From Vibrio sp. 99-70-13A1 (GTDB lineage Bacteria; Pseudomonadota; Gammaproteobacteria; Enterobacterales; Vibrionaceae), in contig NZ_VTXD01000004.1 of the NCBI RefSeq assembly GCF_013114625.1, forward strand, positions 115,455 through 179,454: 64,000 bases of DNA, given 5' to 3'. Below, piece by piece: positions 39,752-48,143 of the stretch (position 1 is the stretch's first letter; every line of letters begins with the position of its first letter). The notes under the pieces were generated by a model, which saw only the letters and a list, made by a program, of their open reading frames with translations, was not told the origin of the DNA and made no database searches. The position numbers and the translations under genes are program-made.

Positions 39752-41297
39752 AAAGAGAATTGGCTTTGTCATTGTAGCTGGGTGTGCGGTTCTTATCAGC
39801 TTGCCCTCTTTTTTATCATCGAAAGAAAGTAATGAGGTGCCGTTCATAGATACGATGAACACAGAACCATCCAATGCTAGTGAAGACTCTCGCAGCCACT
39901 CAACACCAAAGTTTCAATCACCAAAGCAGAATGAACCTGATGCATCAGTAAAAGATGATGATAAAGAAGCGAAAAACACTAACGATACTTCCTCTTATTC
40001 TATCAAACAAAAACAAGAAACAACTGAGCCCTTTGGCTTTTCTGGCTCAGGAGAAACATTGGTCATTAAAACCGATGACCCAACTCAGCTGAAAGATAAA
40101 AACCGCAAACCTGAAGTCAATTTAGCGACTCAGCAAAGTATTCAAAACGAAGTCAACCAATGGGTCTTCACTGAAAGCTCACCAGTTAATTACTCTTTGG
40201 ATATTTCAGGATTATTTGAAGATCCTGACGGTGATTTACTCACCACTCAAATGACCATTAATCACCCTTCATTTTCTGTATCAGGCAGCTCTGGGAACCT
40301 TCAAATACAAGGCACACCAAAAGCTGGAAACACGCCAACTCAAATTATTATACGAGCAAAAGACAGCCACCATGGTTTAGAAGAAGATGCTTGGGTCTCA
40401 GCCACTTTTCAATTGCCTTTCGTTGATTCAGGCTTAGAAGAAGACACTTCACACCCACTGATTGGTCAAACCTGGTTCCGCCTAGAAACGACCAATAATT
40501 TAGCGGGGAAGAATTACAATTACGAAGTGGTTTACTGTGAGGCGTTTAAGTTCATCAATGATGAAGTCTTTTTTGCCGCCTCAAAAACATTAACGACTTG
40601 CCCACAAGAAAATGACCTCCGCCTTGTGGGTAACTACCATGTCAGCGAAGGTGATTTAATCGCCACTAGCAGTCTGTCTCCTTTTGATTCCGACATGACA
40701 TGGCGAATCCTTGAAGAATACCCTGACTCACCTAAGTACTCGACCGCTTATGTCGCCAGTGTTCTCACTGGTAAGCATTATGAAACGTACACTCTAGGAT
40801 CCAGCCGAACACAGATAGAACAACGTATTAACACCGTCACCGGGCAATACAGCTTGCAAATGACCCCACATGACTACATGTACTTAGCGACAAATGGGCG
40901 CTATTACCTTGGCGTTATTGGTATGCATCTCAGTAACTACCAACAATCTAATCCTAGCAACCCTGATATAATGGATGGTGATTTAAACATCCAATCAAAA
41001 CAAATTAACGTTACATGTAATGATTTGCTTACCGGCTTTAATTATATATCTGTTGCAGGGAAAGGTGTTTACGGTGACATTATTGGTCAAACGACTGGAG
41101 AACAGAATGAGCCAATAGAGTGTGCGGAGGTTTTTGTCCCTCAATGGCAAAAACGCTACTCATTCTTCGACGTAGACTTCTTAAGCTTTGATGAATTTAA
41201 GAGCGGAGAGATATTCAGTATCATCCTCCGCCCTAGAGCCGAGTTTGCTCATAAAGTTGAAGAAATTAAGATGAACGTTAAGTACCTCACCCCTTAA
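39747..41297 (+). CDS. Membrane-anchored protein with cadherin-like domain and four-Cys C-terminal domain
   Basis: Not a recognised family. The 516-residue product begins MKKRIGFVIVAGCAVLISLP: either an N-terminal anchor helix or a lipoprotein signal (VAGC with Cys13). A Ser/Asp/Glu-rich linker (about 25-120) precedes a cadherin/Ig-like repeat (about 125-225, with ISGLFEDPDGD). The C-terminal domain (about 240-516) has four spaced cysteines (YCEAF, TTCPQ, VTCND, IECAEV). That domain and the cadherin-like part are paralogous to the lipoprotein at 42.4 kb: HPL-G-TW, RIN and N-N-DIMDGDL patterns recur in the same order. It follows the sigma gene by 24 bp. Confidence 0.75.
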   Translation: MKKRIGFVIVAGCAVLISLPSFLSSKESNEVPFIDTMNTEPSNASEDSRSHSTPKFQSPKQNEPDASVKDDDKEAKNTNDTSSYSIKQKQETTEPFGFSGSGETLVIKTDDPTQLKDKNRKPEVNLATQQSIQNEVNQWVFTESSPVNYSLDISGLFEDPDGDLLTTQMTINHPSFSVSGSSGNLQIQGTPKAGNTPTQIIIRAKDSHHGLEEDAWVSATFQLPFVDSGLEEDTSHPLIGQTWFRLETTNNLAGKNYNYEVVYCEAFKFINDEVFFAASKTLTTCPQENDLRLVGNYHVSEGDLIATSSLSPFDSDMTWRILEEYPDSPKYSTAYVASVLTGKHYETYTLGSSRTQIEQRINTVTGQYSLQMTPHDYMYLATNGRYYLGVIGMHLSNYQQSNPSNPDIMDGDLNIQSKQINVTCNDLLTGFNYISVAGKGVYGDIIGQTTGEQNEPIECAEVFVPQWQKRYSFFDVDFLSFDEFKSGEIFSIILRPRAEFAHKVEEIKMNVKYLTP

Positions 41298-41306
41298 TCT
41301 TTTATC

Positions 41307-42203
41307 TTAGAAACTCCACAACGCCTGTAAGCCAGTACTGAAAGTATAAGTATCGGCTTCAGGCAGAGTCGCCTTTCTATTTTCGGTAATCATTTCCGTA
41401 CACTTGCCATCAACCATGGTATTACAATAACTGGTTGTCACGGTCTCAGGATCTGATTCAAAGCGTTTTTCATAACCAAACATCGCATACCACCCTAAAT
41501 GGAAGCCCGGTGCAACTTCGTAACTGACCGTCCCTTCTAGTGCGGTTCTAAAGCCAAAGTCATAAAAGTCCGTATCTGGGAATTGAGTATTGCTCGTCAC
41601 GCTCCAAACGGGTAAGCCGAATGTCGCTTTGCCACTGACATGCCACTTGTCATCTCGATATAAAGTGCCGTCATCATAGGCGATACCGACATCAAGAAAG
41701 ATATCTGTTGAGGTTTCTTCCCAGGTTCCATAAAAAAACTTATTGCCGTCCGCAGTATGGTTTTTCACACCGTAGCGAGTGAAGGTTTGATACGTAAGAG
41801 AGGGTCCACCAATGATTCTCCAACGATCATTCACTTTATAATGCAGCTGTATATTGGTGGCTGTTTTGAGATATTCCAGCTGATTGTTTTGAATGACACC
41901 ACCGTCATTCACCCAATCTTCAGTGCCATTTTGAGGGGAAAAGGAGGCGAGTGCATCAATAGAAAAGTCATATTTATCATTGATGTAATACAGACCACCA
42001 GTATTAAGCACAGGGTTGGTTACCGTCACTTCAGACGTTAATCCACCAAAATTTTCTTGGTAAGTTACGTTCTCAATTCCCACCGTAAAGTAAGAGTACC
42101 CGTAGCGATCTTTACTGATTTCCTCTTGGCTGTTTTTTATTTGAGCATAGTCCTGAGCCCAAACCGCCATTGGCATTAAACCTAAGCATATCCACTTTTT
42201 CAT
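41307..42203 (-). CDS. Predicted outer-membrane beta-barrel protein
   Basis: The 298-residue product has a signal peptide (1-16, ending VWAQ). Alternating polar/aromatic strands follow (YSYFTVGIENVTYQ, WHVSGKATFGLPVW, FHLGWYAMFGYEKRF). The C-terminus reads FSTGLQALWSF, and the final Phe is typical of BAM-folded barrels. About ten to twelve strands are likely. Two cysteines near the C-terminus (YCNTMVDGKC) could close a loop. No family name recognised. It converges on the preceding gene with a 9-bp gap and is divergent from the 777-residue lipoprotein, with which it may share the intergenic promoter region. Confidence 0.72.
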   Translation of the reverse strand: MKKWICLGLMPMAVWAQDYAQIKNSQEEISKDRYGYSYFTVGIENVTYQENFGGLTSEVTVTNPVLNTGGLYYINDKYDFSIDALASFSPQNGTEDWVNDGGVIQNNQLEYLKTATNIQLHYKVNDRWRIIGGPSLTYQTFTRYGVKNHTADGNKFFYGTWEETSTDIFLDVGIAYDDGTLYRDDKWHVSGKATFGLPVWSVTSNTQFPDTDFYDFGFRTALEGTVSYEVAPGFHLGWYAMFGYEKRFESDPETVTTSYCNTMVDGKCTEMITENRKATLPEADTYTFSTGLQALWSF

Positions 42204-42420
42204 TTTACATCCCTAACCTTTCATTGATGGGCGGAATAGTAATGAAAAGAAAACCTCAACTGAAGGCGATAAATGGAAATAAAATTCAATTAAATTTTAC
42301 GGTTTTTTTGTGATTTTACGTGCATTGAATTTCTGAAACCCACCTGTTAAAACATCGCCAAGATAAATGGATGTTAACTCAAAATAACAATGAGTTTATA
42401 AACTCAAATAAAGGTATCTC

Positions 42421-44754
42421 ATGAAAAAGGTTAGTTTATTAACAGCGTCAGTGGCTTTAGCGTTAACAGGTTGTGGTGGCGGTTCTGATGGTAGTTCAGG
42501 CACTCCAACTCCAGGCGGCGTAATCATTACAGGCTTTGATGGTTACTTTAATCAAGCTGTCGTTTTTGACGATAAAAACAACAATGGCGTTCTAGACATT
42601 GGCTCTGACGTTATTTTCGGTCTTACCAACGACCAAGGCCAAATTGAGATATCTGGCGACGTTTCAGGTGCACTAGCACTTCAAACATTAACACCGGGCG
42701 GCACAGTACAAACTGCACTAGTGAATCACGATAGCAGTAAATACGCAGGTAAATACACAATCGATATGGATCACCCTGCTCAAGCAATGGCTCATGAGCT
42801 TGTGTTCCGCGCACCTACGTCATCAGAAGTTATTTCTCCAATTACTGATTTAGTTGCAATCGAAATGGCTAAAGGTACAGACGCTGCTCCTGTTACTGAA
42901 GAAGAAGCGGTTGCGATTGTTAGCACTGCTCTTGGTGGTACAGAAGAAGCACCTATCGACCCTTACTCTGATTTCGTTTCAGGCGATGATGCAAATGCTG
43001 AGCTACATAAAACAGCACAGATCCTAACGGAATCGAAAGCGGCTAACCCTACGACCTATGAAGAAAAATCTGATCAGTTTGCAAAAGAAGCCGATGCGAT
43101 CGTTGATACGCTAACTTCAGACCAACTAGCAGACAACGATTTAAAACCTGTTATTGAAGATAACGCGGCTCCTGGTGAAGATCTTGACCCTGTTGTTGTA
43201 ACCAACAATAAGCTAGTTGTAACAGCAAGCGTTTTAGAAACAGAGCAAGGTAAAATCCCAACACTAGAAGAGAATGGTAGCTCATCAAATATCGTTCTTG
43301 ATATTGCAGGCTTATTTGTTGATAAAGACCAAACTCTAATCACGCCAACTCTAACTCACAACATCCCTGCAGCAAGCGGTATTGTTGTGACTCTTGATAG
43401 CGACACATTAACTCTAGTTGCATCAGATTACATCGATGCTGCTGGTGACTTTACAGTGACTTTAACAGCTGAAGATAAGAACTCGACGCCTGAAGTAGTT
43501 GGTTCTGCGATCGCGACGTTCAAGGTTAAGATTGAAGCTGCGAACCAGGTTCCTACTGTTGACTATACTGAATACGACGTTTTACAAGCTGAAATCAACA
43601 ACTGGCAGCTAGAGGTGGGTGTTCCATTCGAACAAACCATCAACATTGAAAACCTATTCACTGACAAAGATGGTGACATTGTTTCTTACCGCACTGGTGA
43701 CATGACAATTCCAGGTTTAACTGTATCTCCACAAGAAGGTACAAACCCAATCATCACCGTTTCAGGTACACCTACAAAAGCAACAGCAGCCGACACTTCA
43801 GAAGCATTCACTGTTGGTGGTGTTGATAACGAAGGCGCTGCAGCTTACCAAGAAATGTTAATGCCTAGCGTAGCAGAAGGTGCTTTACCAGAACCTGATC
43901 TTCACCCTCTTGAAGGTAAGACTTGGTACATGCTAGAGCACGGCAGTTCAAACGGTGAAAGCGAGCAAAACTACGCGAGCATCTGGTGTGATTCGATTAA
44001 GTTTGAAAATGGCATCGTACTGGGTAATGTAAGAAGCATCGCGAATAAGACAACATGTTCTGAAGCTGATACTCACACTGAAAACGCAACTTATGAAGTT
44101 ATCGACGGTAAACTTTTTGCGACATTTGAATTTGTAGAAGATGGTCAAAACCTAGTTGAAACCTTCCAAGTAGAAGTGTTTGAAGACGCTGATGCAATTT
44201 CTAGCGGTGCTAAAACTATCATTCACCGCATGAAAGACGCTACTGAAGACTCAGCAGAACGTTATACATACTTCAGCAATAAAGCAGACATCGAAAAACG
44301 TATCAATGTGACTTCTGAGATGGGTCCCGATGCACGTTATTTCGCCGCTTACTTACCAGCAGAACAAGACCTAACGTATAACTTAGGTACTATTGGTTTA
44401 GCGTTGAAAGAAAATTCTAACTCAAATGACAGTAACGTAATGGACGCAGGTTTATCCTTTGACGTTCCAAATAATGATTTTACCTGTGCGACTATTAATG
44501 AGTTTTTCTCAGGCTTTTACTTCACTGGTGAAGATATCGGTAGAATTAAATCTGAAGAATTCAATGGCTCTGCTATTGAGTGTTACACAAATGAAGAAAA
44601 CGGCGTTAACTATGCGTCTGTTGACTTTGACTTACCAGCACTAACAGTTAACAACGTATACAGCATTATCGGTAAGGTAAAAGACAGCAATGGCGAATAC
44701 CTAGAAGCGGTTAAGTTCAACATTGAATGGACTGGCACAGGTAACAACGAATAA
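42421..44754 (+). CDS. Large surface or periplasmic lipoprotein with EF-hand-like, cadherin-like and four-Cys domains
   Basis: The 777-residue product has a lipoprotein signal (LTGC, Cys18) and a Gly/Ser/Thr linker. A Ca-binding-like loop DDKNNNGVLD is at 50-59, followed by an Asp/Glu-rich helical region (about 135-260). Two cadherin-like repeats occur (about 265-375 and 380-485; IAGLFVDKDQ and IENLFTDKDGD). The C-terminal domain (about 490-777) has cysteines in IWCDS, TTCSE, FTCAT and IECYT. The last repeat plus C-terminal domain is paralogous to the 516-residue protein encoded next to the sigma factor. AAAGGTATCTC precedes the ATG. No enzymatic motif seen. Confidence 0.8.
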   Translation: MKKVSLLTASVALALTGCGGGSDGSSGTPTPGGVIITGFDGYFNQAVVFDDKNNNGVLDIGSDVIFGLTNDQGQIEISGDVSGALALQTLTPGGTVQTALVNHDSSKYAGKYTIDMDHPAQAMAHELVFRAPTSSEVISPITDLVAIEMAKGTDAAPVTEEEAVAIVSTALGGTEEAPIDPYSDFVSGDDANAELHKTAQILTESKAANPTTYEEKSDQFAKEADAIVDTLTSDQLADNDLKPVIEDNAAPGEDLDPVVVTNNKLVVTASVLETEQGKIPTLEENGSSSNIVLDIAGLFVDKDQTLITPTLTHNIPAASGIVVTLDSDTLTLVASDYIDAAGDFTVTLTAEDKNSTPEVVGSAIATFKVKIEAANQVPTVDYTEYDVLQAEINNWQLEVGVPFEQTINIENLFTDKDGDIVSYRTGDMTIPGLTVSPQEGTNPIITVSGTPTKATAADTSEAFTVGGVDNEGAAAYQEMLMPSVAEGALPEPDLHPLEGKTWYMLEHGSSNGESEQNYASIWCDSIKFENGIVLGNVRSIANKTTCSEADTHTENATYEVIDGKLFATFEFVEDGQNLVETFQVEVFEDADAISSGAKTIIHRMKDATEDSAERYTYFSNKADIEKRINVTSEMGPDARYFAAYLPAEQDLTYNLGTIGLALKENSNSNDSNVMDAGLSFDVPNNDFTCATINEFFSGFYFTGEDIGRIKSEEFNGSAIECYTNEENGVNYASVDFDLPALTVNNVYSIIGKVKDSNGEYLEAVKFNIEWTGTGNNE

Positions 44755-44792
44755 TTGGCTCACTAAGCTGAATTAATAATGTCATACCTATA

Positions 44793-44821
44793 AAAAACCC
44801 CGCAATTGCGGGGTTTTCTTT
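44793..44821. terminator. Bidirectional terminator after the lipoprotein gene
   Basis: AAACCCCGCA/TGCGGGGTTT hairpin with flanking A- and T-runs, between convergent genes. Confidence 0.9.
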
Positions 44822-44851
44822 TATCTGAAGGAATTACTAAATGATTAATGC

Positions 44852-45859
44852 TTATTTCACACACAGCACATTCAATAATGATGAACCTTTCAATTGAGTG
44901 ATATTACCATTGGTAAATAAGCCTTTTTTCAGAAGTCCCCAATAAGGTAAATGCATTGGCCAGTCTTCTTTTTCCATCACCTTAGACTCAAGTAGCCTTT
45001 GCCACTGTTCTTCCGTTGCCAGACCCATTCCTAACTCATAGCACACTAACTTAGCACCGTCGTAGTCTAAACGGCTCCATGGCTTACCTTGCTCCATGTA
45101 GAACTGATGTTCGTTATCACTTAAATAAGGAACTGAGTAGGTTTTACCTGAGATGTTAGTTTGCAAGCGAATCTGTACATTGAAGTTTTCATCGCCTTTC
45201 TTGGGCATGTGGGTTTTAAGTGTCGGCGCAGCAGGAATTGGAGCAACAGAATTGGCAACCTTCGGTTCTGCCTTAGGTTTCATTGTCTCTTTCGAATCTG
45301 TATATACTTTTGGAGAAGCTGTAGCCGCTACTACTGGTGGTTTTGACTCAGGCTTTGCTGATGATTTTGGTTTAGGCTGAGATTGAGATTTACCGGAAGC
45401 GGATTTATCAACCATTCGGATAAATGCTTCTTCATAGCCTTCAACTTTACGAACACCATTTAACTCTTTTTTGGCATCAGAATAGGTTTGATACGGACCA
45501 ATTAAACAGCGGAAACCTTTTGCCTCTGGTTTCATCCATACGTTGGTAGAAATGTTCTTGTAGATAGGTTTAGCTTTTTCTAATGACAATGGTTTCGTCA
45601 ACAAACCACACTGCACCCAAAACAGATCATTTTGAGTATGCCCTTTAGGCTCAGAACTTCCCCATAAGCCTTTACCAATCGGACAAGCTTGTTCGAGTAC
45701 TGGCAGTTGATTTTCACTTGCTTGAGTAGCATCGCATAAAAAAGACTCGGCATGCGCCTGGCTTGAAAGCAACATTGCAAAAGCGAACACGCCAAAGTGA
45801 TAGTGTTTTCTAAACCCGCATTCTATCGCTGCTGTAGTTGTCATCTCTATTCCCATCAC
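44852..45859 (-). CDS. SPOR-domain envelope protein
   Basis: The 335-residue product carries a signal peptide (hydrophobic FGVFAFAMLLSSQAHA, cleaved before ESF). A SPOR-like domain follows (about 80-150: LFWVQCGLLTKPLSLEKAKPI...GFRCLIGPYQTYSDAKKELN), the fold that binds septal denuded peptidoglycan. A Lys/Pro/Ala-rich linker (about 155-225) and a C-terminal 100-residue domain of unknown role (YDGAKLVCYELGMGLATEEQW) complete it. ATG 45844, five codons inside the given start, has the better ribosome site (GGGA). Single gene. Confidence 0.78.
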   Translation of the reverse strand: MMGIEMTTTAAIECGFRKHYHFGVFAFAMLLSSQAHAESFLCDATQASENQLPVLEQACPIGKGLWGSSEPKGHTQNDLFWVQCGLLTKPLSLEKAKPIYKNISTNVWMKPEAKGFRCLIGPYQTYSDAKKELNGVRKVEGYEEAFIRMVDKSASGKSQSQPKPKSSAKPESKPPVVAATASPKVYTDSKETMKPKAEPKVANSVAPIPAAPTLKTHMPKKGDENFNVQIRLQTNISGKTYSVPYLSDNEHQFYMEQGKPWSRLDYDGAKLVCYELGMGLATEEQWQRLLESKVMEKEDWPMHLPYWGLLKKGLFTNGNITQLKGSSLLNVLCVK

Positions 45860-45972
45860 TCTGAACCTTCAAGAGTTAAATTATTATCGATGGAGTGTCG
45901 ATAAAAAATGAATTCCATTTTTCGTCACAACTCTATTCACTATAAACTAATAAGCACTATTAACTTATAAGC

Positions 45973-46004
45973 AAAAAAAGAGCCGTAATTGCTTACGACT
46001 CTTA
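45973..46004 (-). terminator. Terminator of the peptide ABC transporter operon
   Basis: AAGAGCCGTAA/TTACGACTCTT imperfect stem followed on the minus strand by seven T. Confidence 0.85.
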
Positions 46005-46043
46005 GTTTAGTGAGTTTTTTGATTAAAAATCAATTGGATCTGA

Positions 46044-46982
46044 TCACCCTTTATAGATTTTAGGGTTAAATACATCACGTAACCAGTCACCAAGCAGGTT
46101 AATCACCAGAACTAGCGTTACCAGTAGCACACCAGGGAAAGCAGTGATCCACCATGCCCCAGAGAAAATGTAGTTAAAACCAGTACTGATTAGTGCACCA
46201 AGTGAAGGTTGATCAACCGGAAGACCTAAACCTAGGAAAGAAAGTGCCGCTTCCGACATAATGGCATTTGCCACTTGTACCGTTGAAATAACCAAGATAG
46301 GTGATAGACAGTTTGGCAAAATATGACGGAACATAATTCGCGGAGCTTTGAAGCCCATCACTCGCGCCGCTTCCACATACTCTTTTTTCTTTTCAGCTAA
46401 TACTGAAGCTCGAATAGTACGTGCGTATTGTGGCCATTCCGCCACGCCGATGATCACCACCAGCATTACCACCGCATATTGAGAGTAGAAGTCACTACCA
46501 AAGCTCGCTTTGAATATGGCAGATACAATGATCGCCACCATCATGGTCGAGAAGGAAAGCTGTACATCTGCAAAGCGCATTAAGAAGCTATCAATACGAC
46601 CGCCAAAATAGCCTGCAGATAAACCAATCACAATCCCTAGTGTTAACTGTAAACCAACCGCCAAAAAGCCAATCGTCAAAGATAAACGAGAGCCGTAAAG
46701 CATGGTCGATAAAATATCACGACCTTGTTCATCAGTACCTAAAAGGAAGCGCTCTTCACCATCTTCCATCCATGACGGTGGAAGTTCTGAATCCATAATA
46801 TCAATAGACGTCACGTCATACGGATCAGTAGGAGCAATGATAGGTGCAGCTAATGCCATCACTAAAAAGACGGCGAAAATAGCAAAGCTCACCATTGCTA
46901 CTTTATCACGTAAGAAATAGTACAGAATATCTGACTGTTTGAATCGCTCCCAGCGAGATGGCACTGTCGATGTTTGTTCCAT
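46044..46982 (-). CDS. Peptide ABC transporter permease (DppC/OppC type)
   Basis: Inner-membrane permease, 312 residues. It has an N-terminal cytoplasmic stretch, the OppC_N helix (about 30-50), a periplasmic loop with DEQGRDILSTMLYGSRLSL, and five further helices. The EAA loop EAARVMGFKAPRIMFRHILPN contacts the ATPase. It starts 2 bp after the DppB-type gene ends. Last gene of the four-gene operon. Confidence 0.92.
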   Translation of the reverse strand: MEQTSTVPSRWERFKQSDILYYFLRDKVAMVSFAIFAVFLVMALAAPIIAPTDPYDVTSIDIMDSELPPSWMEDGEERFLLGTDEQGRDILSTMLYGSRLSLTIGFLAVGLQLTLGIVIGLSAGYFGGRIDSFLMRFADVQLSFSTMMVAIIVSAIFKASFGSDFYSQYAVVMLVVIIGVAEWPQYARTIRASVLAEKKKEYVEAARVMGFKAPRIMFRHILPNCLSPILVISTVQVANAIMSEAALSFLGLGLPVDQPSLGALISTGFNYIFSGAWWITAFPGVLLVTLVLVINLLGDWLRDVFNPKIYKG

Positions 46983-46984
46983 GA

Positions 46985-47962
46985 TTATGCTCCTTTCCCT
47001 GTGATGTTCACTGTCGGGTTAATTACGCCGTAAAGCAAATCTACAATTGTGTTAGTCACAACGAAAATCAGACCAACAAAAATAACGTATGCCGTGATAA
47101 GTGGTGTATCTACACGGTTTATTGCTTCAAGGAAAAGGAAGCCAGTACCTGGCCACTGGAAAACAGTTTCGGTAAGAATGGTGTATGCGACCATTGTACC
47201 AATTTGAACACCACCAACCGTCAATACAGGTAACATGGTATTTTTTAAAGCGTGTTGGTAATAGATTTTATTTAATGCTAGGCCTTTTGCCTTGCCGAAT
47301 TTGATGTATTCCGAGCTCAATACTTCCAGCATTTCAGAACGTACAAGACGGATAAATAAAGGCAGCATGATTGAAGCCAAAGCAATACTTGGAAGCACAA
47401 GGTGCGCCAAGCCATCTAGCGTTAAGAAACCAGATTCCCAGCCAAACCAGTTTGCGGTGTCACCGCGACCAAAGGAAGGTAACCAACCTAATTCAATAGA
47501 GAAGACATACATCAACATAATCGCCGTTAAGAATACCGGTACCGAAATACCCACACTACTGCCGGCCATTATTAATTTAGTAAAAAAGCTTTTAGGATGA
47601 ATAGCGGAGTAAACACCTAAGGGAATAGACAAACAAACGATAATAATCGAAGCACCTAATACAAGCTCAAGTGTTGCGACTAATTTGTCTAAGATGACAT
47701 CCACAGCGGGACGTTTGAAGAAGTACGATGTACCGAGATCACCTTGTACGGCTGCGCCAACAAAGCGAGTATATTTTGTAACGAAGGGATCATTTAAGCC
47801 GAGTTCATCACGCAGTGCTTGACGCTCTGCCTCTGAAACAGATTGACCGACTAACTCACGTAACGGGTCGCCCAGGTTATCCTGAATGGCAAACGCCACC
47901 AAACTGATCACAAACATCACTATCAGTGCCTGAAACAGGCGCTTGACCAGAAACGTAACCAT
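46985..47962 (-). CDS. Peptide ABC transporter permease (DppB/OppB type)
   Basis: The 325-residue product has the typical first helix (LVKRLFQALIVMFVISLVAFAI), a long periplasmic loop and five further helices. The EAA loop is YIKFGKAKGLALNKIYYQHALKN. It pairs with the DppC-type permease 2 bp downstream. A 181-bp gap with a hairpin separates it from the binding-protein gene, which would lower its expression relative to that gene. Confidence 0.92.
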   Translation of the reverse strand: MVTFLVKRLFQALIVMFVISLVAFAIQDNLGDPLRELVGQSVSEAERQALRDELGLNDPFVTKYTRFVGAAVQGDLGTSYFFKRPAVDVILDKLVATLELVLGASIIIVCLSIPLGVYSAIHPKSFFTKLIMAGSSVGISVPVFLTAIMLMYVFSIELGWLPSFGRGDTANWFGWESGFLTLDGLAHLVLPSIALASIMLPLFIRLVRSEMLEVLSSEYIKFGKAKGLALNKIYYQHALKNTMLPVLTVGGVQIGTMVAYTILTETVFQWPGTGFLFLEAINRVDTPLITAYVIFVGLIFVVTNTIVDLLYGVINPTVNITGKGA

Positions 47963-48101
47963 TCCTTGCCCCTTTTCTATCCATGATAATCCAACAAAAC
48001 AACATAGTTGGATTCAATATTTCAGTCTTAAAAAAGGTATCTAGCCAGACTGAAAGGAAGACTAAATACCGAAACTTAATGATTTACTTATTAAAGTAAT
48101 T

Positions 48102-48127
48102 AGAGAGCCTGAATCGACAGGCTCTCT
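48102..48127 (-). promoter_or_regulatory. Intercistronic attenuator-like hairpin after the binding-protein gene
   Basis: AGAGAGCCTG/CAGGCTCTCT perfect 10-bp stem with a 6-base loop, 17 bp after the binding-protein stop and without a U-tract. Such hairpins protect the upstream mRNA 3' end or partly terminate, allowing more binding protein than permease. Confidence 0.7.
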
Positions 48128-48143
48128 ATTCTAGCAAGCTAGA

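Noticed and set aside
45153..45380. Plus-strand open frames within the SPOR-protein gene
   Set aside because: Antisense shadows of the Lys/Pro/Ala-rich linker; no ribosome site and implausible composition.
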